IMG/VR virus record: IMGVR_UViG_3300042361_000843
Coordinates: 1 to 22,281 of that record
DNA: 22,281 bases
Origin: a virus
Direction: 5' to 3' (one strand)
Of this stretch, positions 16,142-21,798 are shown in pieces (within the stretch, counting starts at the first letter, position 1; each line of letters opens with the position of its first letter). A model generated the notes under the pieces. It worked only from the letters and a program-made list of their open reading frames with translations. It searched no databases and was not told the DNA's origin. The position numbers were made by a program, and so were the translations under genes.

Positions 16142-17124
16142 GCGGACTTAGGTTTGAGGAGGAGGCTGGCGTAGCTGGTGCCTTCGTTGATGGTGACATT
16201 CACCATTTGGAAGTTGCCGGTCTTTTTGCTGATGAAGCGGACGAGGTAGCCGTGCGTCCACTCGGTGGGGCGTGTATTTGCGTAGAGGGGCTGGCGTTTG
16301 CACAGGCAGCCGGGGTTCCATGCGCTAATGAGTCCAACGCCGGGGAGGTGCATGGGCTTGTAGGCGGCGCGGTGCGTGTCAAAGAAAACGATGTTTGCAG
16401 CGGCCTTGGCCATGGCTTGCCCGGCGGCGTCGCGGGCGTTGCTGATTTTGTGAACGAAAAACGCCTTGTCGATTTTGACCCAGCCTGGCGTGTCGCAATC
16501 GCCGTGGGTTTTGCCCTGGTGATAATAGCGGATGCCTCGGTCTTTGAGCCTCAACACATGCTCGGGGCAGAAGGTGCGGCGGAGGAGGTCGGTATCCTTG
16601 TGGTGCGCGAGGCGTTGGGTGAGCGCCCATCTCTCGACGCGCCATTCGTGGTTTCCCTCGATGTAGTGGCATTCGGAGGGCGAGGCGGCGGCGAGGATTT
16701 GGTCGAGGAGGCTGTTGGCGACGGCGATGTCGTCCTCGTAGGAATCCTCGGTCTCGGCGACATAGCCGAGCGTGTGGTGCTCGGCGAGGAAGCCGCCGCA
16801 GTCGATGTAATCGCCGCCGATGATGAGGCGGTCGGGATTAAGGGATTTGAGATCGCCGAGGAAAGCAGCCATCGCGGCGGGGTCGTGCTTGTTGCCGTGG
16901 ACATCTGAAAAAATCACCTCAACGATGTCTCCGGTCCCGGCCTTGGAGATGCGCGGAGCAACCTTGCGCGGCGGCTTCGTGAAGCGGGAACGCTCAAGAG
17001 CCTTGACGGTCTCGGCGTGTGCGCGGCGCTCGGCCTCAAGTTGTGCTCGCGCTTGCGCAGCCTCGTTTTGCGCGGCGGTGACTTGGCTGGCGTGAACGAT
17101 GTTTTGCAGTTTGTTGGTCTTCAT
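16138..17124 (-). CDS. Calcineurin-like metallophosphoesterase
   Basis: A 328-aa protein with an N-terminal coiled coil (about 15-50, ALERSRF) followed by the metallophosphoesterase fold: IFSDVHGN (Asp74, His76), IIGGDYID (Asp105, Asp108), EGNHEWR (Asn158, His159), FFVHKIS (His225) and FFDTHRAAYK (His251). The pattern DxH...GDxxD...GNHE...H...(G)HxH is the family signature. The usual first His of the last GHxH is Asp249 here, so metal affinity or activity may differ. The family cleaves phosphodiesters in nucleic acids or nucleotides; the phage substrate is unknown. An AGGAGG-rich site inside the preceding gene lies just before the ATG, and the start overlaps the preceding stop as ATGA. Confidence 0.85.
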   Translation of the reverse strand: MKTNKLQNIVHASQVTAAQNEAAQARAQLEAERRAHAETVKALERSRFTKPPRKVAPRISKAGTGDIVEVIFSDVHGNKHDPAAMAAFLGDLKSLNPDRLIIGGDYIDCGGFLAEHHTLGYVAETEDSYEDDIAVANSLLDQILAAASPSECHYIEGNHEWRVERWALTQRLAHHKDTDLLRRTFCPEHVLRLKDRGIRYYHQGKTHGDCDTPGWVKIDKAFFVHKISNARDAAGQAMAKAAANIVFFDTHRAAYKPMHLPGVGLISAWNPGCLCKRQPLYANTRPTEWTHGYLVRFISKKTGNFQMVNVTINEGTSYASLLLKPKSA

Positions 17125-17354
17125 ACTTCCTCCTCCTCTTCTTCGTCGTCTTCCATCGGGAACAATATGTCGCTGGTCCGCTCGGCGAGCTTTTCGACCG
17201 CGTATTCGTTCCCGAATTTAAAATCCATGTGGAATGTCTCGCCGCCCTCTTCCCAACTCACCACTGCGAGACCGACATCGAATTGCTCGACGAGTTCCTT
17301 GCGGATGCGCTCCAGCACGGCTTTGCGGGTGGCGGGCTTGCGTTTGGCGCTCAT
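17121..17354 (-). CDS. Small acidic-tailed protein, unknown function
   Basis: A 77-aa protein MSAKRKPATRKAVLERIR... with a basic N-terminus, a short beta hairpin-like centre (VVSWEEGGETFHMDFKFG) and a strongly acidic end (MEDDEEEEEEV). A longer upstream in-frame start exists at 17441, but that stretch only shadows the endolysin gene; the ATG at 17354 fits because it overlaps the endolysin stop as ATGA and has an AGGAGG site five bases upstream. Unknown function: the basic-acidic split suggests a nucleic-acid- or protein-binding adaptor or small inhibitor, a guess. Its acid tail codons form the ribosome binding site for the phosphoesterase. Confidence 0.7.
   Translation of the reverse strand: MSAKRKPATRKAVLERIRKELVEQFDVGLAVVSWEEGGETFHMDFKFGNEYAVEKLAERTSDILFPMEDDEEEEEEV
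17129..17137 (-). promoter_or_regulatory. Ribosome binding site embedded in acidic tail codons
   Basis: AGGAGGAGG in the Glu codons at the end of the 77-aa gene sits four bases before the phosphoesterase ATG at 17124, so the poly-Glu tail also serves translation initiation of the next gene. Confidence 0.65.
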
Positions 17355-17896
17355 GCTTCCTCCTCGACGAGCAGGTAAGGGATTGTCTTCTGCCCGGCGC
17401 GGTCCATTTCGGAATAGACCAGGGAAATGAAAGACTCCCACTGGCTGGGGTAGATCGTCTGACAGCCTTCGCTGCTGGTGGTGCGGAAGCCGCCTTTGTG
17501 GATGTTGATGGCGATGCCCATGCTGTCGCCTTGGCCGTCACGGGTCACGGGGAGTTCTTCGGCGGGGTTTGCGGGGCGGAGGGCGGGGTAGCCGCCGCCG
17601 GGCTTACTGAGGCCATGCTTGCCCTTGCGGTAGCGATGCACGCCAGGCTTTAGAACAGCGATGCCTTGGCGCTTCACGCTCGGATCGGTGTTGGCGTTGA
17701 AGGTGGCGTAGGCGTTTGGCGAGACAAGGAAAATGGCGTCGTCGTAAATGCCTCGGTCGTTCTCGCCTGGGACTCCCATGCTATCGCGGTAGTAGCCTCG
17801 AATGCCCACAAGCGCCACGGCATCATCGACGCGGGCCTTGGTGAGCAGGGCTTGCGTCTTGGACTTGGCTTGTTGCGGACGGCTCGGGGGGAGCAT
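17351..17896 (-). CDS. Probable endolysin, L,D-transpeptidase (YkuD)-fold-like
   Basis: A 181-aa soluble protein with no signal peptide. Near the C-terminus it has IAINIHKGGFRT followed by TSSEGCQTIYPSQWESF, resembling the catalytic His and Ser-x-Gly-Cys of YkuD L,D-transpeptidases (His133, Cys145). The rest (GVPGENDRGIYDDAIFLVSP, VLKPGVHRYRKGKHGLSKPG) fits a phage peptidoglycan-targeting enzyme. It lies directly after a lipoprotein and two small membrane proteins, the classical lysis layout, so it probably cleaves peptidoglycan cross-links after holin permeabilisation. It starts 22 bases after the lipoprotein stop with no good ribosome binding site and ends in the ATGA overlap. Family assignment rests on the motif and context, so another cysteine-peptidase-like fold is possible. 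Confidence 0.65.
   Translation of the reverse strand: MLPPSRPQQAKSKTQALLTKARVDDAVALVGIRGYYRDSMGVPGENDRGIYDDAIFLVSPNAYATFNANTDPSVKRQGIAVLKPGVHRYRKGKHGLSKPGGGYPALRPANPAEELPVTRDGQGDSMGIAINIHKGGFRTTSSEGCQTIYPSQWESFISLVYSEMDRAGQKTIPYLLVEEEA
17359..17364 (-). promoter_or_regulatory. Ribosome binding site within endolysin 3' end
   Basis: AGGAGG inside the VEEEA codons of the endolysin, four bases upstream of the ATG at 17354, decides the start of the 77-aa gene against a longer upstream in-frame ATG at 17441. Confidence 0.65.
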
Positions 17897-17918
17897 CGGG
17901 AGGATTAAAATTTATGGG

Positions 17919-18086
17919 TCATTTTGAGGAAGTCGGCTTTGGCAGCTCCGGCAGCGTGTAGCTGAATTGCCCGTAGTCCGTCTGGAGCGAGATGCCCAGC
18001 GTGCTGCATCCACCGAGGAGCAGGAGGGCTCCTACGGCGAAGGCGGTGGCGACGAGGCCGGTAACGATCTGGGCGGGGTGGATCAT
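17919..18086 (-). CDS. 55-aa lipoprotein, Rz1-like outer-membrane lysis protein candidate
   Basis: A very short gene encoding MIHPAQIVTGLVATAFAV, then GALLLLGGCSTLGIS and a proline-containing tail TLPELPKPTSSK. The hydrophobic segment ending in LLLLGGC with Cys27 is a clear lipobox, so the mature protein is a lipoprotein of about 29 residues. An AAGGA ribosome binding site lies six bases before the ATG, and the start overlaps the preceding membrane-protein stop as ATGA. Lipoproteins with short Pro-rich tails in this position are outer-membrane spanin (Rz1-type) proteins in Gram-negative phages. No obvious inner-membrane spanin partner is seen, so it may be a unimolecular or separate-mode protein. 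Confidence 0.75.
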   Translation of the reverse strand: MIHPAQIVTGLVATAFAVGALLLLGGCSTLGISLQTDYGQFSYTLPELPKPTSSK

Positions 18087-18250
18087 TTGGATTCCTTGCG
18101 GAACACTTCGTAGAGGCCAACGAGGGAGATCAGAATTGTCGAGGCATGGCCAAACAAGGCGGGGTCGATGACGAGGCCGAAGGCGCTGAGTAGTGCGGCG
18201 AGGCCAGCGTAGGTGGATTTTTCTTTGAGGCGGGCGAGGATGTTATTCAT
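18083..18250 (-). CDS. Small membrane protein, holin candidate 2
   Basis: A 55-aa protein MNNILARLKEKSTYAGLAAL..., with a charged N-terminus, a first hydrophobic segment STYAGLAALLSAFGLVI and a second STILISLVGLYEVF, ending in Lys/Glu (RKESK). The 'RLKE.STYAGLAAL' beginning is common in small phage holin-type proteins. A longer upstream in-frame ATG at 18385 exists, but the intervening residues are a Ser/Pro/Arg shadow of the 60-aa gene. Its start overlaps the stop of the 60-aa holin candidate by eight bases and its stop overlaps the lipoprotein start (ATGA). Two membrane proteins next to each other suggest a holin and antiholin or a pinholin pair. Confidence 0.7.
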   Translation of the reverse strand: MNNILARLKEKSTYAGLAALLSAFGLVIDPALFGHASTILISLVGLYEVFRKESK

Positions 18251-18425
18251 GGGGGTGCTTTTTGTTTCTGAGGATGGCATAGAGGGAGGCGAGGCCGACG
18301 GCACAGCCGATGAGCAAGGACGCGATACGAAGCCACGCCTCAAGCTCGGGGAGCATGGAAAGCGTGATGCCGCTCGCCGTAGCAAGCAGGCCGGTGAACG
18401 AGGCGGTGGCTTGGTGAGTGTCCAT
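18243..18425 (-). CDS. Small membrane protein, holin candidate 1
   Basis: A 60-aa protein MDTHQATASFTGLLATASGI... with two hydrophobic stretches (FTGLLATASGITLSML; WLRIASLLIGCAVGLASLYAIL) and a basic C-terminus (RNKKHPHE). Size, double-segment topology and position before the endolysin fit a holin or antiholin. The ATG is fused to the upstream fibre stop as TAATG. I do not recognise a named family. Confidence 0.7.
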   Translation of the reverse strand: MDTHQATASFTGLLATASGITLSMLPELEAWLRIASLLIGCAVGLASLYAILRNKKHPHE

Positions 18426-19873
18426 TAGCTGAGGGCGGCTGCGAGTTGAGCGCCAGTAATTGCTACCGTGCTTTGTTGCTTTGCGCGTTCACCGATGGAG
18501 TCTGCCACCGTCAATTCATTTGCCGGTTTGGACCAGACGGCGGTGGCGTTCTGCGCGGCTGTAGGAATGTCTCCGGTCGCTGCTGGTGAGGCAGGGAGCA
18601 GGTCCGTTTTTGCTTTCACTGCGGCGAGCTGGGTGCTGTTGCTGTCGATTTCAGCGCGGATTGAAGCGGCGCTTGGCACGGTTGGCGCGTTGGTCAAAGT
18701 ATCGACCGTGCCGCCAGTGATCGTGCGGGTGGCGTGGCTCCAGATGTCGCTCGGCGTGACCGAGGCTGGTGCGTTGGTGAGGTTGGTCACCGTCGCAAGC
18801 GTGCCGCTTGGCGCGAGCCTGCTTGATATGGAGGCATCAAGACGCCCAAGCTCGGTGGCGAGTTCCGTTCTCACAGCCGAGGCGATTTGCGCGGCGGTCT
18901 GGAAAGGAAGAGTGCCGACCGTGTTGTCCACGGGCGTGCCCGCCGCAACCTGCGCCGGGTCCGGGACAACACAAGTTCCGCTGACGACTCCTCCGATGCC
19001 ATAGGTGATTCCGCTGCGCACATTGCTGGCGGCTGGGAAATTTGTCGCGTTGTCGGGGGTGACGAGGTTGCGCTTTTGCAGGAGCGTCTGCGTGCCGACT
19101 TCGATGTAAGTCTGGTTGTTCAGTGCCGAAGCCCAGCGCCATGCGACGCAGGCGATGGGGTTGACGCCAAAAGTGGGCGAGATGAGGAATGGGCCGGTGA
19201 GGAGCGTGACTTGCTGGGCGCTGGTTCCGCCGACGCCTGCGACAAATTCGCTGGCTTGGATCACGCCATTGATGAGCATGGTGCCGGTGGAGTTGTTGTT
19301 TGCGCCTACCGCTCCACTGCCTCCAATGCAGTTGCCGGTGATGTTCAGCGTGCCGGTGGAGCTGTTGTTTACGCCAACCGCTCCAGTGCCTCCAGTGCAG
19401 GTGCCGGTGATGTTCAGCGTGCCGGTGGAGCCGTTGTGTGCCCCAACCGATCCAGTTAGGCCAGCGAATGCAGAGCCTCCAGTGCAGGTGCCAGTGATGT
19501 TGAGAGTGCCGGTGGAGCTGTTGTGTGCGGCTCTTGCGTTAACTCCCGTGCAGTTTCCTACAATATTTGCGAAATTGCCTGCTGTGCCCGCAAACGATAC
19601 TAAAGATGTCGAGCCAGATATGCAATTTGCCGTGAGCGTCACGCCATTGGAAAGCGTGAATGACCCGCCTGCGGTGGCTCCGCCAAATGTGTCATTACGC
19701 ACCTCGCCAGTCGCGCCGAGGTCGGTCGAGACATTGACCGTGATGGCGAACGAATTGGCCATGAGGACATCGCCAGCGGCGAATGTGACAGCCGATGCCG
19801 TTCCGGCGGGAGCGGTCGCCCAGACATCGGCGGCGTTAATGTTTCCTGCCTTGCGGGCGTAGTAGGTTGGCAT
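18425..19873 (-). CDS. Fibre/adhesin protein with beta-helix-like tandem repeat
   Basis: A 482-aa protein. N-terminal YYARKAGNINAADVWATAP leads into Gly/Ser/Thr-rich beta sequence. Residues 117-209 contain four units of '(H/N)N(S/G)STGTLNITGTCTGG' (23-29 residues) with regular Cys, as in right-handed beta-helices. A mid-section (about 210-320) has VNPIACVAWRWAS and PVDNTVGTLPFQT. The C-terminal third has typical fibre chain motifs: ASAVRTELATELGRLDASISSR, SDIWSHATRTITGG, SIRAEIDSNSTQLAAVKAKTDLLPASPA in outline. The N-terminus may be cell-surface-exposed. An AAAGGA ribosome binding site is nine bases upstream of the ATG, three bases after the 94-aa gene's stop. The stop is fused to the holin start (TAATG). 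Confidence 0.8.
   Translation of the reverse strand: MPTYYARKAGNINAADVWATAPAGTASAVTFAAGDVLMANSFAITVNVSTDLGATGEVRNDTFGGATAGGSFTLSNGVTLTANCISGSTSLVSFAGTAGNFANIVGNCTGVNARAAHNSSTGTLNITGTCTGGSAFAGLTGSVGAHNGSTGTLNITGTCTGGTGAVGVNNSSTGTLNITGNCIGGSGAVGANNNSTGTMLINGVIQASEFVAGVGGTSAQQVTLLTGPFLISPTFGVNPIACVAWRWASALNNQTYIEVGTQTLLQKRNLVTPDNATNFPAASNVRSGITYGIGGVVSGTCVVPDPAQVAAGTPVDNTVGTLPFQTAAQIASAVRTELATELGRLDASISSRLAPSGTLATVTNLTNAPASVTPSDIWSHATRTITGGTVDTLTNAPTVPSAASIRAEIDSNSTQLAAVKAKTDLLPASPAATGDIPTAAQNATAVWSKPANELTVADSIGERAKQQSTVAITGAQLAAALS
19281..19530 (-). repeat. Tandem DNA repeats (69/69/87 bp) in the fibre gene
   Basis: Units beginning GTGCCGGTGG start at 19281, 19350, 19419 and 19506; the first two are 69 bp, the third 87 bp, and the fourth is a partial copy. 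All lengths are multiples of three, so unit gain or loss keeps the frame. Encodes the STGTLNITGTCTGG-type turns. Confidence 0.85.
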
Positions 19874-19876
19874 GGT

Positions 19877-20161
19877 TTAGAGTCCTTTCGATTGGATGTA
19901 GGCTTGGAGGGCAGCTTGGATCGCGCCGATGGCGGTTTGCTCTTCGGTGCTGGCTTGGGAGAGCGAGCCGAGGACGACGGCCTTGCGGTGTTCCATGCCT
20001 GCTTGCTCGACCACACCGTCTTCGACGCGGGTCGGGATGAGCGACATGGCGACATTTGCATCGGGCTGGCCTTCGGGCTTGTAGAAGCCGGTGATGGCGA
20101 GGTTGAGGCTGTATTTGTCGAACGATTTGCCGTCGATTTGGAGTGGTGTGGATGCTGTCAT
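19877..20161 (-). CDS. 94-aa phage protein, tail-tip or fibre accessory, unknown
   Basis: Begins MTASTPLQIDGKSFDKYSLN; central YKPEGQPDANVAMSLIPTRV and VVEQAGMEHRKAVVLGSL; ends helical with STEEQTAIGAIQAALQAYIQ. A longer frame to 20329 exists but encodes an Arg/Gln-rich shadow of the preceding gene, so the ATG at 20161 is preferred. It lies 20 bases after the preceding stop with an A-rich leader and no clear ribosome binding site. I do not recognise a family; the position between two fibre genes suggests a fibre accessory or chaperone. Confidence 0.65.
   Translation of the reverse strand: MTASTPLQIDGKSFDKYSLNLAITGFYKPEGQPDANVAMSLIPTRVEDGVVEQAGMEHRKAVVLGSLSQASTEEQTAIGAIQAALQAYIQSKGL
19883..19888 (-). 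promoter_or_regulatory. Ribosome binding site of the 482-aa fibre gene
   Basis: AAAGGA nine bases before the ATG at 19873, overlapping the end of the 94-aa gene; it supports this start. Confidence 0.6.
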
Positions 20162-20181
20162 GGTGTTTGGATTTTTGAGGT

Positions 20182-20556
20182 TTAGGAAAATTGGAGTTGG
20201 GTTTTGTTCGACCACGCGCCGGTGGCGGATTGCTCCGAGACGACATCGCCGGCGGAGTTGGTGCTGATTTTGTAAATTGTCCAGGCGGTGGAGTCTTCTG
20301 GTTCGCCGGTTGCGGGGTAGTCGTCCCACTCAAGGCGTCCGATGTAGAGGTTCGCTCCGTCTACGGCGTGGACGAGGATGGCGGGGATTTCGTTGCGCGG
20401 GGGAGAGGTGAGTTGGAGGACGGCTCCGGTCTGCGGGTGGCGTCCATAAATTTTAATGTCTGCGTAGTTAATGCAGACTTCGCCGAGCGAAAGATCCGCA
20501 GTGCCGGGGATACGGTTCGGCACTACGGACTTTTTAGGCTTTATCGGAACTGGCAT
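20182..20556 (-). CDS. Fibre-associated protein with tail-fibre N-terminal attachment motif
   Basis: A 124-aa protein. MPVPIKPKKSVVPNRIPG... followed by ADLSLGEVCINYADIKIYG and GAVLQLTSP resembles the 'GEla.N..D..iy.k...G.v' start common in phage fibre proteins, where the N-terminus docks on the tail. The neighbouring 262-aa protein begins similarly (MSVPIRIRRRQSGS..., ELAFNEVDGILYYG), so the MPVPIK start is chosen by analogy over an in-frame ATG at 20595. The C-terminal half (AVDGANLYIGRLEWDDYPATG, WTIYKISTNSAGDVV) is beta-rich, with the WTIxKxxxxxxGDVV pattern also seen in the partial fibre at the window edge (WTITRSVFTPSGELV). Unknown tip function. Confidence 0.7.
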   Translation of the reverse strand: MPVPIKPKKSVVPNRIPGTADLSLGEVCINYADIKIYGRHPQTGAVLQLTSPPRNEIPAILVHAVDGANLYIGRLEWDDYPATGEPEDSTAWTIYKISTNSAGDVVSEQSATGAWSNKTQLQFS

Positions 20557-20582
20557 GAGTATGGACTCGGAAGAAATTGAAA

Positions 20583-20628
20583 GGCCGGTCGTCATGAATG
20601 GTCACGAGTGGACCGGCCCTGTGGGCCG
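20583..20628. other. Overlapping inverted repeats between fibre genes
   Basis: GGCCGGTC (20583-20590) pairs with GACCGGCC (20611-20618), and CGGCCC (20614-20619) pairs with GGGCCG (20623-20628) through the 3-base loop TGT. The two stems share bases 20614-20618 and cannot form together. No clear U-rich run follows on the leftward strand, so a classical terminator is uncertain; on the rightward strand TTTGCTTT follows. Confidence 0.5.
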
Positions 20629-20634
20629 TTTGCT

Positions 20635-21423
20635 TTAGAACGAGCCGCCGTCGATCTCGGTCTCGAGAACGAGGATGCGGGCGCTTAAAGCGTTGTCGTC
20701 TGAGAGGCGTGTGCTTGCCTCCGAGCTGATGGCGGACTGGCGGGCGCTGGTCTCTGCGCTGATCGCTGCTGCGCGGGCTGTGGACTCGGCGCTGATCGCG
20801 GAGGCGTTTGAGGTGATGCTGCTCTCGGCGCTGGTGACGCGGCTATTGAGAGCCGATGCGGCTGTCTCGATGTCCGAGATGTCGGAAGCGAGAACGGCCT
20901 CGGCTGCGGTGGCGCGGTTTACCTCGTTTGTGAGGTTTGTGGATGCGCTGGATGCGAGGCTGGTGATTGCTCCGTTGAGCGAGGAGTCTGCGGCTTGGAA
21001 GGCGCTCACAACTTCCGTCAGCGAATCAAGCGATCCTGCCGTGGTGTTGGAAAGCACATTGTCTATCCTTGTGCCGAGGGCTGCTTCGGCGTTTTGCGCA
21101 CGGGTGATCTCGTTCGAGAGATTCGTGGAAATCGTGCTTTCTGCGCCCTGCGCCCGTGTGACCTCGCTGGCGAGGTTTGTGGTGAGGGTGTTATCCGCTG
21201 CGATGCGTGCGGCTTGCTCTGTGGCGACGATGCCGTCTGCGTAGCTGCTCGAGGCGTTGCCGCCGATGCCAACGATTTGTGTGGCGTTGCCTTGGGCGTC
21301 GGCACCTTTACCGTAGTAAAGGATTCCATCAACTTCGTTGAAGGCGAGTTCGGCTGATTTGAGAACTCCGGGTGCTCCGGCGGAACCGGATTGGCGGCGG
21401 CGAATGCGAATTGGGACAGACAT
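20635..21423 (-). CDS. Tail fibre protein with coiled-coil shaft
   Basis: A 262-aa protein. N-terminal attachment segment MSVPIRIRRRQSGSAG, then ELAFNEVDGILYYG. The rest is a long Ala/Ser/Thr/Glu helical repeat region (TNLASEVTRAQGAESTIS, TNLSNEITRAQNAEAALG, then ISAESTARAAAISAETSAR), typical of trimeric coiled-coil fibre shafts, ending LETEIDGGSF. The final 'EIDGGSF' is closely matched by 'EIDAGFF' at the end of the partial fibre, a common fibre tip ending. Its leader is A-rich with no ribosome binding site. A 39-79-base spacer with hairpins follows before the next gene. Confidence 0.8.
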   Translation of the reverse strand: MSVPIRIRRRQSGSAGAPGVLKSAELAFNEVDGILYYGKGADAQGNATQIVGIGGNASSSYADGIVATEQAARIAADNTLTTNLASEVTRAQGAESTISTNLSNEITRAQNAEAALGTRIDNVLSNTTAGSLDSLTEVVSAFQAADSSLNGAITSLASSASTNLTNEVNRATAAEAVLASDISDIETAASALNSRVTSAESSITSNASAISAESTARAAAISAETSARQSAISSEASTRLSDDNALSARILVLETEIDGGSF

Positions 21424-21558
21424 GATTTTTTTGTGGTGTGGTGGTTGTGGTTGCGGTGTCCGGTGGTCGGACGGGCGTTATTTTGCCGCTCGAAAAAATC
21501 GTGTCTTCTGCGGGGCGTTCCTTGCGATTTTCACCACGCAGAGCGCGGAGGGGGAGAG

Positions 21559-21626
21559 TGACCGGCGTAGAGGCGGTGAGCGGTTTAAGGGAGGCACAGC
21601 ACGCCTTCCCCCGCTTGCGCCGGTCA
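21559..21626. repeat. Long nested inverted repeat in non-coding gap
   Basis: TGACCGGCG (21559-21567) is the exact reverse complement of CGCCGGTCA (21618-21626). Inside it AGCGG (21579-21583) pairs with CCGCT (21611-21615), and GGGAGGC (21589-21595) pairs with GCCTTCC-C (21603-21609) with one G-U on the rightward strand and a 7-base loop. Together they form an extended hairpin of about 68 bases. Confidence 0.65.
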
Positions 21627-21634
21627 AAATGGTG

Positions 21635-21650
21635 GCCGGGTTAACTCGGC
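21635..21650. promoter_or_regulatory. Imperfect palindrome centred on GTTAAC, operator candidate
   Basis: GCCGGGTTAACTCGGC is a 16-base near-perfect palindrome with one mismatched pair around GTTAAC. A dimeric repressor or regulator could bind it. No regulator for it is identified. Confidence 0.4.
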
Positions 21651-21715
21651 ATTATTGGGAAGGGCGTTTAAAAGCGCACCGCCTGAGCCGCCGACCATAT
21701 AAATTAAAACCCTAC

Positions 21716-21733
21716 GCCCAAGCGTCCTTGGGC
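21716..21733 (-). terminator. Rho-independent terminator candidate after the edge fibre gene
   Basis: Stem GCCCAAG / CTTGGGC (7 bp) with a 4-base loop. On the leftward strand it is followed by GTAGGGTTTTAATTT, a short T-rich tail six bases away. It lies 66 bases after the stop of the partial fibre gene. The tail is weaker than in textbook cases. Confidence 0.5.
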
Positions 21734-21798
21734 CTCATCTGTCGGTTCAGATTGTCAGTTGCGCATGGCAAGCCAGCCAGATGGCGTGACGGGTAGTT

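Larger units (their letters stand above)
21424..21798. other. Only sizeable non-coding gap (375 bases)
   Basis: No supported gene on either strand. It contains a terminator-like hairpin (21716-21733), a nested inverted repeat (21559-21626) and an imperfect palindrome (21635-21650). No convincing -35/-10 pair could be assigned, although a promoter for the 262-aa gene and those downstream would be expected here if the terminator works. Confidence 0.6.

Noticed and set aside
17355-17441. N-terminal extension of the 77-aa protein to an ATG at 17441
   Set aside because: The extra residues only shadow the endolysin gene; the ATG at 17354 has a strong ribosome binding site and ATGA coupling.
17905-18120. 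71-codon Arg/Pro/His-rich frame over the lipoprotein gene
   Set aside because: Shadow of the lipoprotein, whose lipobox and ribosome binding site give much better support.
18251-18385. N-terminal extension of the second holin candidate to 18385
   Set aside because: Ser/Pro/Arg-rich stretch shadowing the 60-aa gene; the shorter form gives a normal small membrane protein.
21422-21796. Rightward open frame (about 124 codons) spanning the non-coding gap
   Set aside because: Arg/Ala/Leu-rich with no motif and no ribosome binding site; GC-rich DNA gives such frames by chance. Noted because its limits nearly match the gap, so a homologue search would settle it.
21424-21798. Promoter search in the non-coding gap
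   Set aside because: TTGACC and TATA-like fragments occur but not at acceptable spacing with each other; no promoter could be assigned.
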